A program made the position numbers and the translations under genes. Below the pieces are notes generated by a model. It was given only the letters and a program-made list of their open reading frames with translations, ran no database searches and was not told where the DNA came from. A stretch of 64,000 bases of DNA from Bacteroidales bacterium (lineage in GTDB: Bacteria > Bacteroidota > Bacteroidia > Bacteroidales > VadinHA17): contig JAIVHO010000035.1 in the NCBI GenBank assembly GCA_020201035.1, positions 1-64,000 on the forward strand. The letters are read 5' to 3'. Position 1 is the first letter of the stretch; each line of letters begins with the position of its first letter. Below are positions 18,780 through 26,600 of the stretch, in pieces.

Positions 18780-20027
18780 ATGAGTTATAGTGAAACCATT
18801 AAAACACACTACCAGAACCAGTTAAAAGACATCCGGGATGCGGGGATATACAAGGAAGAGCGGTTTATCCACTCCTCCCAGGCAGCTGACATAGAGGTGG
18901 AGTTCCCAACAGGATCACAACTCAAAAAGGTGATCAATATGTGCGCCAACAACTACCTGGGACTCTCCAGTCACCCCGATGTAATCAAGGCGGCCCATGA
19001 GGGACTCGATACAAGAGGTTACGGGATGTCATCTGTACGATTTATCTGCGGCACCCAGGATATCCACCGCGAACTGGAGATGAGGGTTACGGAGTTCCTC
19101 GGAACAGAGGACACAATCCTCTTCCCATCATGCATGGACGCCAATGCCGGAGTATTTGAGGCACTGCTTACCAGTGAGGATATTATGATCTCGGACAGGC
19201 TCGTTCATGCATCAATTATTGACGGCATGAGGCTCTGCAGTGCAGAACATGACACCTTCAAGCACTCTGACATGGAGCACCTTGAGCAGAAACTGCAGCT
19301 GCACCAGAACAAGCGCATCAAGCTGGTGATTACCGATGGCGTATTCTCCATGGATGGTGATCTGGCCAAACTGGATGAGATAGCTGCCCTGTGTGACAGG
19401 TATGATGCGCTCCTCTTCGTTGATGACTCCCATGCCAGCGGCTTTATCGGCAAAACAGGCCGTGGCACTCATGAGCACTGCGGCGTAATGGGGAAGGTAG
19501 ATATTATAACAACCACTTTCGGCAAGGCCCTGGGTGGAGCTTCAGGAGGATGTGTCTCAGGGAGGAAAGAGATTGTTGAGATGTGCAGACAGAAAGCCCG
19601 TCCATACCTCTTCTCAAACACCATCTCTCCCGTTGTGGTGGCAGGTGTACTGGAGGTTTTCAATATCCTTCAGGGCAGTACCGAGCGGCGTGATAAGCTG
19701 GAGAAAAACACCCTCTTCTGGCGCAAGGGACTGACCGATGCCGGCTTTATCATCAAAAGCGGAGAGAGCCCGATAGTGCCCGTAATGCTCTTTAATGCAG
19801 CCCTGGCACAGGCAGTCTCAAAAGACCTCTACAACGAGGGCATCTATGCGATAGGATTCTTTTTTCCTGTTGTTCCTAACGGACAGGCCCGCATACGTAC
19901 ACAGATATCTGCCGGACATGAAATGGAACACCTGGAGAAGGCCCTGGAGGCATTTATCAGGGTGGGTAAAAAACATAAAATTCTCGGACTCTCAAAACAG
20001 GATATAATAGCCCGGTACGGACTCTGA
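18780..20027 (+). CDS. KBL-like alpha-oxoamine synthase (PLP), ACP-associated paralog
   Basis: The 415-residue fold-type I PLP enzyme is clearly of the 2-amino-3-ketobutyrate CoA ligase branch: CANNYLGLSSHPDV, GYGMSSVRFICGTQDIHREL, DGVFSMDGDLAKL, DDSHASGF and TTFGKALGGASGG with the PLP lysine near 249. Compared with the canonical KBL encoded at 20.2 kb, it changes several substrate-pocket positions: FPSCMDANAG for YAACFDANGG, SDRLVHASIIDG for SDSLNHASIIDG, and CSAEHDTF for CKAKRYRY. It also has an N-terminal region and a C-terminal tail (HKILGLSKQDIIARYGL) absent from the paralog. Its tight coupling to a ligase and an ACP suggests it condenses an acyl-thioester with glycine or another amino acid. 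The exact substrate is unknown. Confidence 0.85.
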   Translation: MSYSETIKTHYQNQLKDIRDAGIYKEERFIHSSQAADIEVEFPTGSQLKKVINMCANNYLGLSSHPDVIKAAHEGLDTRGYGMSSVRFICGTQDIHRELEMRVTEFLGTEDTILFPSCMDANAGVFEALLTSEDIMISDRLVHASIIDGMRLCSAEHDTFKHSDMEHLEQKLQLHQNKRIKLVITDGVFSMDGDLAKLDEIAALCDRYDALLFVDDSHASGFIGKTGRGTHEHCGVMGKVDIITTTFGKALGGASGGCVSGRKEIVEMCRQKARPYLFSNTISPVVVAGVLEVFNILQGSTERRDKLEKNTLFWRKGLTDAGFIIKSGESPIVPVMLFNAALAQAVSKDLYNEGIYAIGFFFPVVPNGQARIRTQISAGHEMEHLEKALEAFIRVGKKHKILGLSKQDIIARYGL

Positions 20028-20106
20028 TCCGAAACAATTAATATTATCCGCCTCTCACGATCCGATATTGTGAGTACTACAGGGTAAGCAGTGCGGAGCA
20101 GGCCCT

Positions 20107-20130
20107 CTTTTGTCAAAATCATGACAAAAG
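20107..20130. promoter_or_regulatory. Operator-like inverted repeat upstream of kbl
   Basis: CTTTTGTCA and TGACAAAAG form perfect 9-bp arms around 6 nt. The core TGTCA-N6-TGACA has the spacing of CRP/FNR-family operators. A weak -7-like TACTTTCG lies at 20157-20164. It could control kbl; a stem-loop in RNA is the alternative. Confidence 0.45.
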
Positions 20131-20199
20131 ATATGGATATTGTATTAGCTATATTGTACTTTCGCAGTCGTTAACCAGTATACTCCGGTTAATAGAAAA

Positions 20200-21408
20200 A
20201 TGGTAAAAGATTGCGATATGTATAAAGATTTTCAACTCCACCTGCAGGCCGAACTTGAGAGTATAAAAGAGGCAGGATTATATAAAAACGAGAGGGTGAT
20301 TGTATCACCCCAGTCAGCAGAGATAGAACTCAATACCGGGCAGAAGGTTATTAATTTCTGCGCCAACAACTACCTTGGCCTTTCAAACAGCAGCGAGCTG
20401 ATCAGGGCTGCTGAAGAATCGCTCCATACACACGGCTACGGAATGTCATCGGTTCGTTTTATCTGCGGAACAACAGATCTTCATAAAGAGCTTGAAAAAA
20501 AGATCGCCCACTTCTTCGGGATGGAGGACACCATCCTCTACGCCGCATGTTTCGATGCCAATGGCGGCGTCTTTGAGCCTCTGCTTACCAGCGAGGATGC
20601 TATTATCAGCGACTCCCTCAACCATGCCTCCATTATCGACGGAGTAAGACTCTGCAAAGCCAAAAGGTACCGCTATGAGAACGCTGACATGGAAGATCTT
20701 GAGTCGCAACTTCAGGCCGCCGAGGAGCAGAGATTCAGGCTTATCGTTACCGATGGTGTATTCTCTATGGACGGAAACGTTCCGCCGGTGGATAAGATTC
20801 TTAAACTGGCAGAGAAATACAACGCCATGGTGATGATAGATGAATGCCACTCGGCAGGTGTTGTGGGAGCTACAGGCAGAGGGGTTACCGAACTCTTCAA
20901 TATAAAGGGTGCCGTTGAACTGATTACCGGAACCCTCGGCAAAGCATTCGGAGGAGCAATAGGAGGATTTACCACCGGCAAAAAGGAGATTATTGAACTT
21001 CTAAGGCAGCGGTCACGCCCCTACCTCTTCTCCAACGCCATACCCCCCCTTGTTGCCGCTGCAGGCATCAGGATGTTTGATATGATGAGCGAGACCAATG
21101 AACTTCAGGAGAGGCTCCATGACAATACCAGCTACTTTATGGAGAAGATGACGGCTCTTGGATTCGATATCAAGCCCACACAGTCAGCAATATGCGCCGT
21201 AATGCTCTATGACGCCAAACTGTCACAGGAGTTTGCTGCAAAACTTCTTGAAGAAGGGATATATGTTATCGGCTTCTACTACCCTGTTGTACCAAAAGAC
21301 CAGGCCCGCATAAGGGTTCAGCTCTCGGCCGGACACTCGCGGGAGCATCTTGACAAGGCAATTGCAGCCTTTGAAAAGATTGGCAGAAAACTGAAGGTAA
21401 TCAGTTAA
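20200..21408 (+). CDS. kbl: 2-amino-3-ketobutyrate CoA ligase
   Basis: The 402-residue enzyme is near-canonical KBL: INFCANNYLGLSNSSEL, GYGMSSVRFICGTTDLHKEL, YAACFDANGGVFEPLLTS, SDSLNHASIIDGVRLCKAK, DECHSAGVVGATGRG and LITGTLGKAFGG with the PLP lysine near 248. It cleaves 2-amino-3-ketobutyrate with CoA to glycine and acetyl-CoA, the second step of threonine degradation after Tdh. Aligning with E. coli Kbl favours the ATG at 20218 (MYKDFQLHL) over the first ATG at 20200. It follows the KBL-like paralog after a 172-nt gap that has its own operator-like site, so it may be separately controlled. The tdh in this window is broken, so another source of the substrate is needed if the lesion is real. 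Confidence 0.9.
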   Translation: MVKDCDMYKDFQLHLQAELESIKEAGLYKNERVIVSPQSAEIELNTGQKVINFCANNYLGLSNSSELIRAAEESLHTHGYGMSSVRFICGTTDLHKELEKKIAHFFGMEDTILYAACFDANGGVFEPLLTSEDAIISDSLNHASIIDGVRLCKAKRYRYENADMEDLESQLQAAEEQRFRLIVTDGVFSMDGNVPPVDKILKLAEKYNAMVMIDECHSAGVVGATGRGVTELFNIKGAVELITGTLGKAFGGAIGGFTTGKKEIIELLRQRSRPYLFSNAIPPLVAAAGIRMFDMMSETNELQERLHDNTSYFMEKMTALGFDIKPTQSAICAVMLYDAKLSQEFAAKLLEEGIYVIGFYYPVVPKDQARIRVQLSAGHSREHLDKAIAAFEKIGRKLKVIS

Positions 21409-21522
21409 CCAAAGGATGGTCAGATAGCGAACCTGAACTGCCAGCAGAAGGGAGCATTTTGCCATAAGTCAATATCACAGCAGACAAGTTCCCTGCTTAT
21501 AAAGGAGATGGTTGATAATCTC

Positions 21523-23385
21523 CTATTGTTTCTTCATTTTCTGAGGCCTGATCATATTTTCCGGCATCAGTATTCTTTCAAGCTCCTTCTCTGAAAGCAG
21601 GTTTTTCTCAATCACCAGATCATATACACTTGCATCTTGCTCCAGAGCCTCCATTGCCAGCTTTGAGCATGTTTCATAACCAAGAACAGGATTTAAGGCA
21701 GTAACAATGCCTATACTGTTCAGAACCATATCCCTGCATCTTTTAGTGTTCGCTGTTATATCATCTATACATCTGTATTTTAATGTCTTAATCCCGTTAA
21801 TCAACATCTCTATAGACTCAAAGATACTTTGGACAATTACCGGCTCCATAACGTTTAACTCAAGCTGTCCGGCCTCAGCCCCAAATGTAACTGTAAGGTC
21901 ATTCCCTATAACCTTAAAAGCGATCTGGTTAACCACCTCCGGAATTACCGGATTTACCTTTCCCGGCATTATTGAGGAACCAGGCTGCATTGGCGGCAGA
22001 TTAATTTCATTTAATCCTGTACGGGGGCCTGATGACAATAATCTCAGATCATTTGAAATCTTGGATAATTTGACTGCCAGGCGTTTCAGGGCAGATGAGT
22101 ACATCACAAATGCACCGGTATCCTGCGTGGCCTCAACAAGGTTTTTCGCGTTAACAACATTTAATCCCGAACTCTTCTGCAGGTATTTAACAACTTTGTC
22201 AGCATATTCAGGCTCAGAGTTTATCCCGGTTCCTATAGCTGTTGCTCCCATATTTATTTCAAGAAAAAGGTCAACATTCTCATTCAGACGAACCACTTCT
22301 TCCTCCAGAGTTACAGCATAGGCTTCAAAAGATTGTCCGAGAGTCATCGGAACAGCGTCCTGAAGCTGGGTACGACCCATTTTTATTACATCCCCAAACT
22401 CTTTTGATTTGGAGTATAATGATTTTATAATATCCTCAAGAACAGCTGTCAGTTTTTCATTACTCCGGATAATAGCAATTTTAACTGAAGTAGGATATAC
22501 ATCATTGGTTGACTGGGAAAGGTTAACATGGTTATTGGGGTGGCAATAATCATATTGCCCCCTTTCATATCCCAGAATTTCCAGTGCCCTGTTTGCAATA
22601 ACCTCGTTGGCATTCATGTTTGTAGATGTCCCGGCTCCTCCCTGGATCATATCAACAACAAAATGGTTATGAAATTTACCATTGATTATCTCCCCGCATG
22701 CATTTTTTATTGCATCACCAATAGCTTTGTCCAGCAGCCCGAGATCCATATTGGCCTCTGCTGCAGCAAGTTTCACCATTGCGAGCGACTCAATAATAAC
22801 AGGAAAAAAGCTCAGGGTAACACCACTGATATTAAAATTCTCAATAGCCCTTAATGTCTGAATACCATACAGATACTCCGTTGGAACCTCCCGACTGCCA
22901 AGAAGGTCATGTTCCTGGCGTGTGCGTCCTGATTCATACTGGGCGGCAACATTAACCATTCTGTTGTTTGCATGTCTCATCCTCCTTGATATCACCCTTG
23001 CAATATTGCTGAAAATGATAACTGCTGCCGGGCCATTCTCATCAAAATAATTCCTGGAGATACTTAAAACCTGAGTATCCCTTGTTGCCCTGGCTGTTGT
23101 TGAATGTGGTGAATCATTTGCCCATGAACCTTCACCCAGAAAATCACCCCTGCTGAAATATGAGAGTCTGGTTTCCTGTCCGAAATGAACAGTTTTAAAG
23201 AGTTCAACTTCGCCATTATATATAATAAAGATATCCTTTCTGGGGCCGTTCTCCTCAAAGAGAAGATCCCCTTCAGCATATCTCTTTTCAGCTATGTTTT
23301 CCGAGAGAACCTCCAACTCGCTGCCCGTTAACCCCTTAAACAGTTCAATGCCTTTAATAAAGGAATAAATCTCTTTAGGATTCAT
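21523..23385 (-). CDS. aspA: Aspartate ammonia-lyase with N-terminal cyclic-nucleotide-binding domain
   Basis: The start is taken as the ATG at 23385 (MNPKEIYSFIKG). A longer frame to 23451 only reads into a dispersed repeat. Residues 1 to about 140 form a CRP-like cNMP-binding domain (KGLTGSELEVL, YAEGDLLFEENGPRKDIFIIYNGEVELF, FSRGDFLGEGSW). The remainder is an aspartase: EHDLLGSREVP, TLRAIENF, GGAGTSTNMNANEV, HPNNHVNLSQSTNDVYPTS, then the active-site loop PGSSIMPGKVNPV and FGAEAGQLELNVMEP. Aspartase reversibly converts aspartate to fumarate and ammonia. The fused sensor domain suggests allosteric control by a nucleotide (inference). No helix-turn-helix is present, so it is not a transcription factor. 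Confidence 0.9.
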   Translation of the reverse strand: MNPKEIYSFIKGIELFKGLTGSELEVLSENIAEKRYAEGDLLFEENGPRKDIFIIYNGEVELFKTVHFGQETRLSYFSRGDFLGEGSWANDSPHSTTARATRDTQVLSISRNYFDENGPAAVIIFSNIARVISRRMRHANNRMVNVAAQYESGRTRQEHDLLGSREVPTEYLYGIQTLRAIENFNISGVTLSFFPVIIESLAMVKLAAAEANMDLGLLDKAIGDAIKNACGEIINGKFHNHFVVDMIQGGAGTSTNMNANEVIANRALEILGYERGQYDYCHPNNHVNLSQSTNDVYPTSVKIAIIRSNEKLTAVLEDIIKSLYSKSKEFGDVIKMGRTQLQDAVPMTLGQSFEAYAVTLEEEVVRLNENVDLFLEINMGATAIGTGINSEPEYADKVVKYLQKSSGLNVVNAKNLVEATQDTGAFVMYSSALKRLAVKLSKISNDLRLLSSGPRTGLNEINLPPMQPGSSIMPGKVNPVIPEVVNQIAFKVIGNDLTVTFGAEAGQLELNVMEPVIVQSIFESIEMLINGIKTLKYRCIDDITANTKRCRDMVLNSIGIVTALNPVLGYETCSKLAMEALEQDASVYDLVIEKNLLSEKELERILMPENMIRPQKMKKQ

Positions 23386-23402
23386 ATTGATATAATTTAG
23401 TG

Positions 23403-23490
23403 AATAAATGGTATTATACCCCAGGGCAAGCCCCGGGGAATTTAACCACACCCTCTCGTACGCCGAAGCGGAACGCGAAGGTGGATTAAA
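23403..23490 (+). repeat. Dispersed repeat, copy 1
   Basis: This 88-bp stretch recurs at 41147-41260 with a few substitutions. Shared parts are AATAAATGGTATTATACCCC, GGGCAAGCCCCGGGGAATTT, CCACACCCTCTCGT and GCCGAAGCG-AACGCGAAGG followed by TGGATTAAA. The second copy has a 26-bp insertion after ACCCCAGGG. Both copies lie just upstream of a gene, in opposite orientation relative to it. No coding capacity. Confidence 0.85.
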
Positions 23491-23547
23491 ACAGTAAAGT
23501 TAATAAATCCTGAATAACGGGTGATAATACCAGAATGGGGGGCAGCT

Positions 23548-23579
23548 GAAAAAGAAAAGCCGTCAGGGGGATGACGGCT
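23548..23579 (-). terminator. Terminator of nrdJ
   Basis: Read on the minus strand, AGCCGTCA pairs with TGACGGCT around a 6-nt loop, followed by TTTCTTTTTC. It lies 53 nt after the nrdJ stop. Confidence 0.8.
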
Positions 23580-23632
23580 ATTTTCTTCTGCTTACTATTT
23601 AATTAATGATGCCGTTGCCGGCAGAATAATTC

Positions 23633-26305
23633 CTAACCACATTTGGATGACCCGCAGTCGTTACAGATCAGACACCCTTCCTGATAATGGAGGTTCGATG
23701 AACTGCACTCGGTGCATTTGCCCTTTGCCCTGGTTCCGTCCGGAATATATTTCTTCAATGCCCTTTCAACCCCGTTCTTCCATGTATTGATAGATTCGTT
23801 GTCGAGACGTAATGACCTCACCAGATTTACCACATGAGGAATGGGCATCCCGTGCCTCAGCACACCTGAAATCAGCTTGGCATAGTTCCAGAACTCCGGT
23901 TTGAACATATGTGACAATCCGCCCAGGGTGTTTTTGTAACCATACTTATCAGTATACTGAAAATCATACCTGTTTTTGCCCTCTTCATCCTTTGCCTTGA
24001 CAATAAAACCCTTCACTATCGATTTGGGAATAGGAAACATCTCCTCGTCGGCCAGACCGGTAAATATCTCATACGGATGGCCGTTAAGCAATCCTACAAA
24101 AGCCATCCATTTCTCATCATTGTTGTTAAACCTTATCACATCAGCCTCCAGCACAGCAGGCCTCCTGGTAACATCATTTGTGCTCTTCTCCTCCTTACCC
24201 GATATCAGTACTCCATTCCTGGATCCGTCACGGTAAACGGTGGCTCCCTTGCACCCTGATTCCCAGGCGGTAAGATACAGCTCACTCACCAGATCCTCCT
24301 TCGCCTCCCTGGGAAGATTTATTGTAACACTTATACTGTGATCAACCCATTTCTGTATGGCCCCCTGCATACGCACCTTTGCCAGCCAGTCAACATCATT
24401 GGCGGTGGCTTTGTAGTATGGCGACTGCTCCACCAGTTCATCCACCTCCTGGTCACTCATATTTTTCACCTCATCAGGATCAAGTCCCTTTATCCTCATC
24501 CAGTCAACAAACCTGTGGTGAAAGACATTATACTCCTCCCATGAATCACCCACCTCATCGGTATAGGTAACATTGATATCCTTATCGTTCGGATTCACCT
24601 TCCTTCTGCGTTTGTATACCGGCATAAAGACAGGCTCAATACCCGAGGTGGTCTGCGTCATAAGGCTGGTTGTACCGGTTGGAGCTATTGTAAGAAGGGC
24701 GATATTACGTCTTCCGTGCTGCTTCATAAGCTCTTCGAGCTCCGGCTCTGCTTCAAGAAGCCGTTGTACAAACGGATTATTCTTCTCCCTCTCAGCGTTG
24801 TATATCGCAAAAGAGCCTCTTTCCCCGGCCAGCAGGGCAGAGCTGCGGTACGCCTCAACAGCCAGTGTTCTGTGTACCTCAACTGCAAAATCGGTTGCCA
24901 GATCAGTACCATAGATCAGTCCGAGCGCCGCAAGCATATCTCCTTCAGCAGTTATCCCGATACCTGTACGTCTTCCCTCTTCCGTTTTATGTCTTATATT
25001 TGCCCACAGGTTACGCTCGGCACGCTTTATCTCCTCATTCTCCGGATCATTAGCTATCTTGGCCAGTATACCATCTATCTTCTCCATTTCCAGATCAATG
25101 ATATCATCCATCATCCGCTGGGCAACATGCACATGCTTCTTAAAGAGGTCAAAATTAAATTTCGCTTTCTCAGTAAACGGATTATCCACATAGCTGTACA
25201 GGTTAATGGCAAGCAACCGGCAACTGTCGTACGGGCATAAGGGTATCTCGCCGCACGGATTGGTTGATACGGTCTTATATCCCAGATCTGCATAACAATC
25301 AGGCACACTCTCCCTCTCTATGGTATCCCAGAAGAGCATTCCCGGCTCTGCCGATTTCCATGCGTTGTGAACAATCTTGTTCCACAGCTCGCGTGCGTCA
25401 ATATCCTTTACATTAGTGGGATTATCACTTTCAATGGGATACTGCTGCCTGAAGGGCCTGTTGCTCTTCACAGCCTCCATAAACTCATCAGTGATCTTTA
25501 CAGAGACATTTGCCCCTGTAACCTTCCCTGCTTCAAGCTTGGCGTCTATAAATTTCTCAGAATCAGGATGCTTGATGGATATCGAAAGCATAAGTGCACC
25601 ACGTCTGCCATCCTGGGCCACCTCTCTGGTGGAGTTGGAGTATCTCTCCATAAACGGGACCACTCCCGTAGAGGTAAGAGCACTGTTAAGCACCGGAGAG
25701 CCCTGCGGACGTATATGCGACAGGTCATGACCCACGCCGCCTCTGCGTTTCATCAGCTGCACCTGCTCCTGATCAATCTTCATTACCCCTCCATAGGAGT
25801 CAGAGTTACCCTCATTTCCTATAACAAAACAGTTTGAAAGAGAGGCTATCTGAAAGGGATTACCTATCCCTGTCATGGGCCCTCCCTGAGGCACAATATA
25901 TTTAAAGTCCTTCAGAACATCATAAATCTCCTCCAGGGTCATAGGGTTGGCATACTTTACCTCTATCCTGTGTAGTTCACCTGCCAGTCTTCTGTGCATA
26001 TCATCGGGTGATCGTTCATACACATTGCCGTAGGAATCCTTCAGCGCATATTTATTGGCCCACACCCGTGCCGCCAGAGTATCACCCTTAAAGTAGTGAT
26101 TGCTTGCCGCGGTTATCTCCTCATCAGAATACCTGCCTCTACTCTCCCTCTTCTCTTCCCTGACCGCTGTTTCTACCACTTTCTCTACCACTTTTTTATT
26201 TTTTTTATTAACCTCTGCTGCTTCCCCGGAGACAAATGTCAGCTCCTGTTCTTCCTTGACTTTACCGGCTGCAATCGCTGAATTTTCCATAAATAGCTCA
26301 CCCAT
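23633..26305 (-). CDS. nrdJ: Adenosylcobalamin-dependent (class II) ribonucleotide reductase
   Basis: The start is taken at 26305 (MGELFMENSA) because AGAGG lies about 7 nt upstream; the frame stays open 42 codons further to 26431. The remaining roughly 890-residue protein has the class II hallmarks: PQGGPMTGIGNPFQIASLSNCFVIG, the VGHDLSHIRPQGSPV region, STNPCGEIPLCPYDSCRL with the active-site Cys-x-Glu, LLTIAPTGTTSLMTQTTSGIEP and GCKGATVYRDGSR. The extreme C-terminus is a zinc-ribbon-like C-x2-C ... C-x2-C (CTECSSSNL, CLICNDCGSSKCG). It makes deoxyribonucleotides without oxygen and needs B12. No cobalamin riboswitch was recognised upstream. Confidence 0.95.
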   Translation of the reverse strand: MGELFMENSAIAAGKVKEEQELTFVSGEAAEVNKKNKKVVEKVVETAVREEKRESRGRYSDEEITAASNHYFKGDTLAARVWANKYALKDSYGNVYERSPDDMHRRLAGELHRIEVKYANPMTLEEIYDVLKDFKYIVPQGGPMTGIGNPFQIASLSNCFVIGNEGNSDSYGGVMKIDQEQVQLMKRRGGVGHDLSHIRPQGSPVLNSALTSTGVVPFMERYSNSTREVAQDGRRGALMLSISIKHPDSEKFIDAKLEAGKVTGANVSVKITDEFMEAVKSNRPFRQQYPIESDNPTNVKDIDARELWNKIVHNAWKSAEPGMLFWDTIERESVPDCYADLGYKTVSTNPCGEIPLCPYDSCRLLAINLYSYVDNPFTEKAKFNFDLFKKHVHVAQRMMDDIIDLEMEKIDGILAKIANDPENEEIKRAERNLWANIRHKTEEGRRTGIGITAEGDMLAALGLIYGTDLATDFAVEVHRTLAVEAYRSSALLAGERGSFAIYNAEREKNNPFVQRLLEAEPELEELMKQHGRRNIALLTIAPTGTTSLMTQTTSGIEPVFMPVYKRRRKVNPNDKDINVTYTDEVGDSWEEYNVFHHRFVDWMRIKGLDPDEVKNMSDQEVDELVEQSPYYKATANDVDWLAKVRMQGAIQKWVDHSISVTINLPREAKEDLVSELYLTAWESGCKGATVYRDGSRNGVLISGKEEKSTNDVTRRPAVLEADVIRFNNNDEKWMAFVGLLNGHPYEIFTGLADEEMFPIPKSIVKGFIVKAKDEEGKNRYDFQYTDKYGYKNTLGGLSHMFKPEFWNYAKLISGVLRHGMPIPHVVNLVRSLRLDNESINTWKNGVERALKKYIPDGTRAKGKCTECSSSNLHYQEGCLICNDCGSSKCG

Positions 26306-26542
26306 TATTATACCTCTGTTTCGATTTGAGTTGATTATTAGTAAGTTCTGATTATTGCCACTTACCCTATCTGGTTTTGCTAAAATAGGAAAGGCGCGAT
26401 GATGAATCAAGCTATACTTTTCAACAATCAATTGTAGTTATTAACCAGTGCTTCTATAGTGCTCTTTGACTGATCCTTACAATCGCCACGACTGAACAGT
26501 GAGAGGTATTGCCGACCCGCTTCAGGGATGAATATTCACCCG

Positions 26543-26574
26543 AAAAAAAGCCGCCCCGGAAACCCGGGGCAGCT
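26543..26574 (-). terminator. Terminator of the surface lipoprotein gene
   Basis: On the minus strand GCTGCCCCGG pairs with CCGGGGCGGC around GTTT (10 bp, one wobble), followed by seven Ts. It lies 27 nt after the stop of the lipoprotein gene. Confidence 0.85.
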
Positions 26575-26600
26575 TTATATATTCTCCCTTAATTAATTAG

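Noticed and set aside
23386-23451. Longer N-terminus of the cNMP/aspartase protein (MWLNSPGLALGYN)
   Set aside because: The same MWLNSPGLA start appears in repeat copy 2, so these codons belong to the dispersed repeat, not to the protein.
26306-26431. 42 extra N-terminal codons of nrdJ
   Set aside because: The residues look non-coding and a good AGAGG site fits the downstream ATG at 26305.
26306-26600. Cobalamin riboswitch before nrdJ
   Set aside because: A B12-dependent reductase made this worth checking, but no B12-box-like sequence or large folded leader could be recognised on the minus strand.
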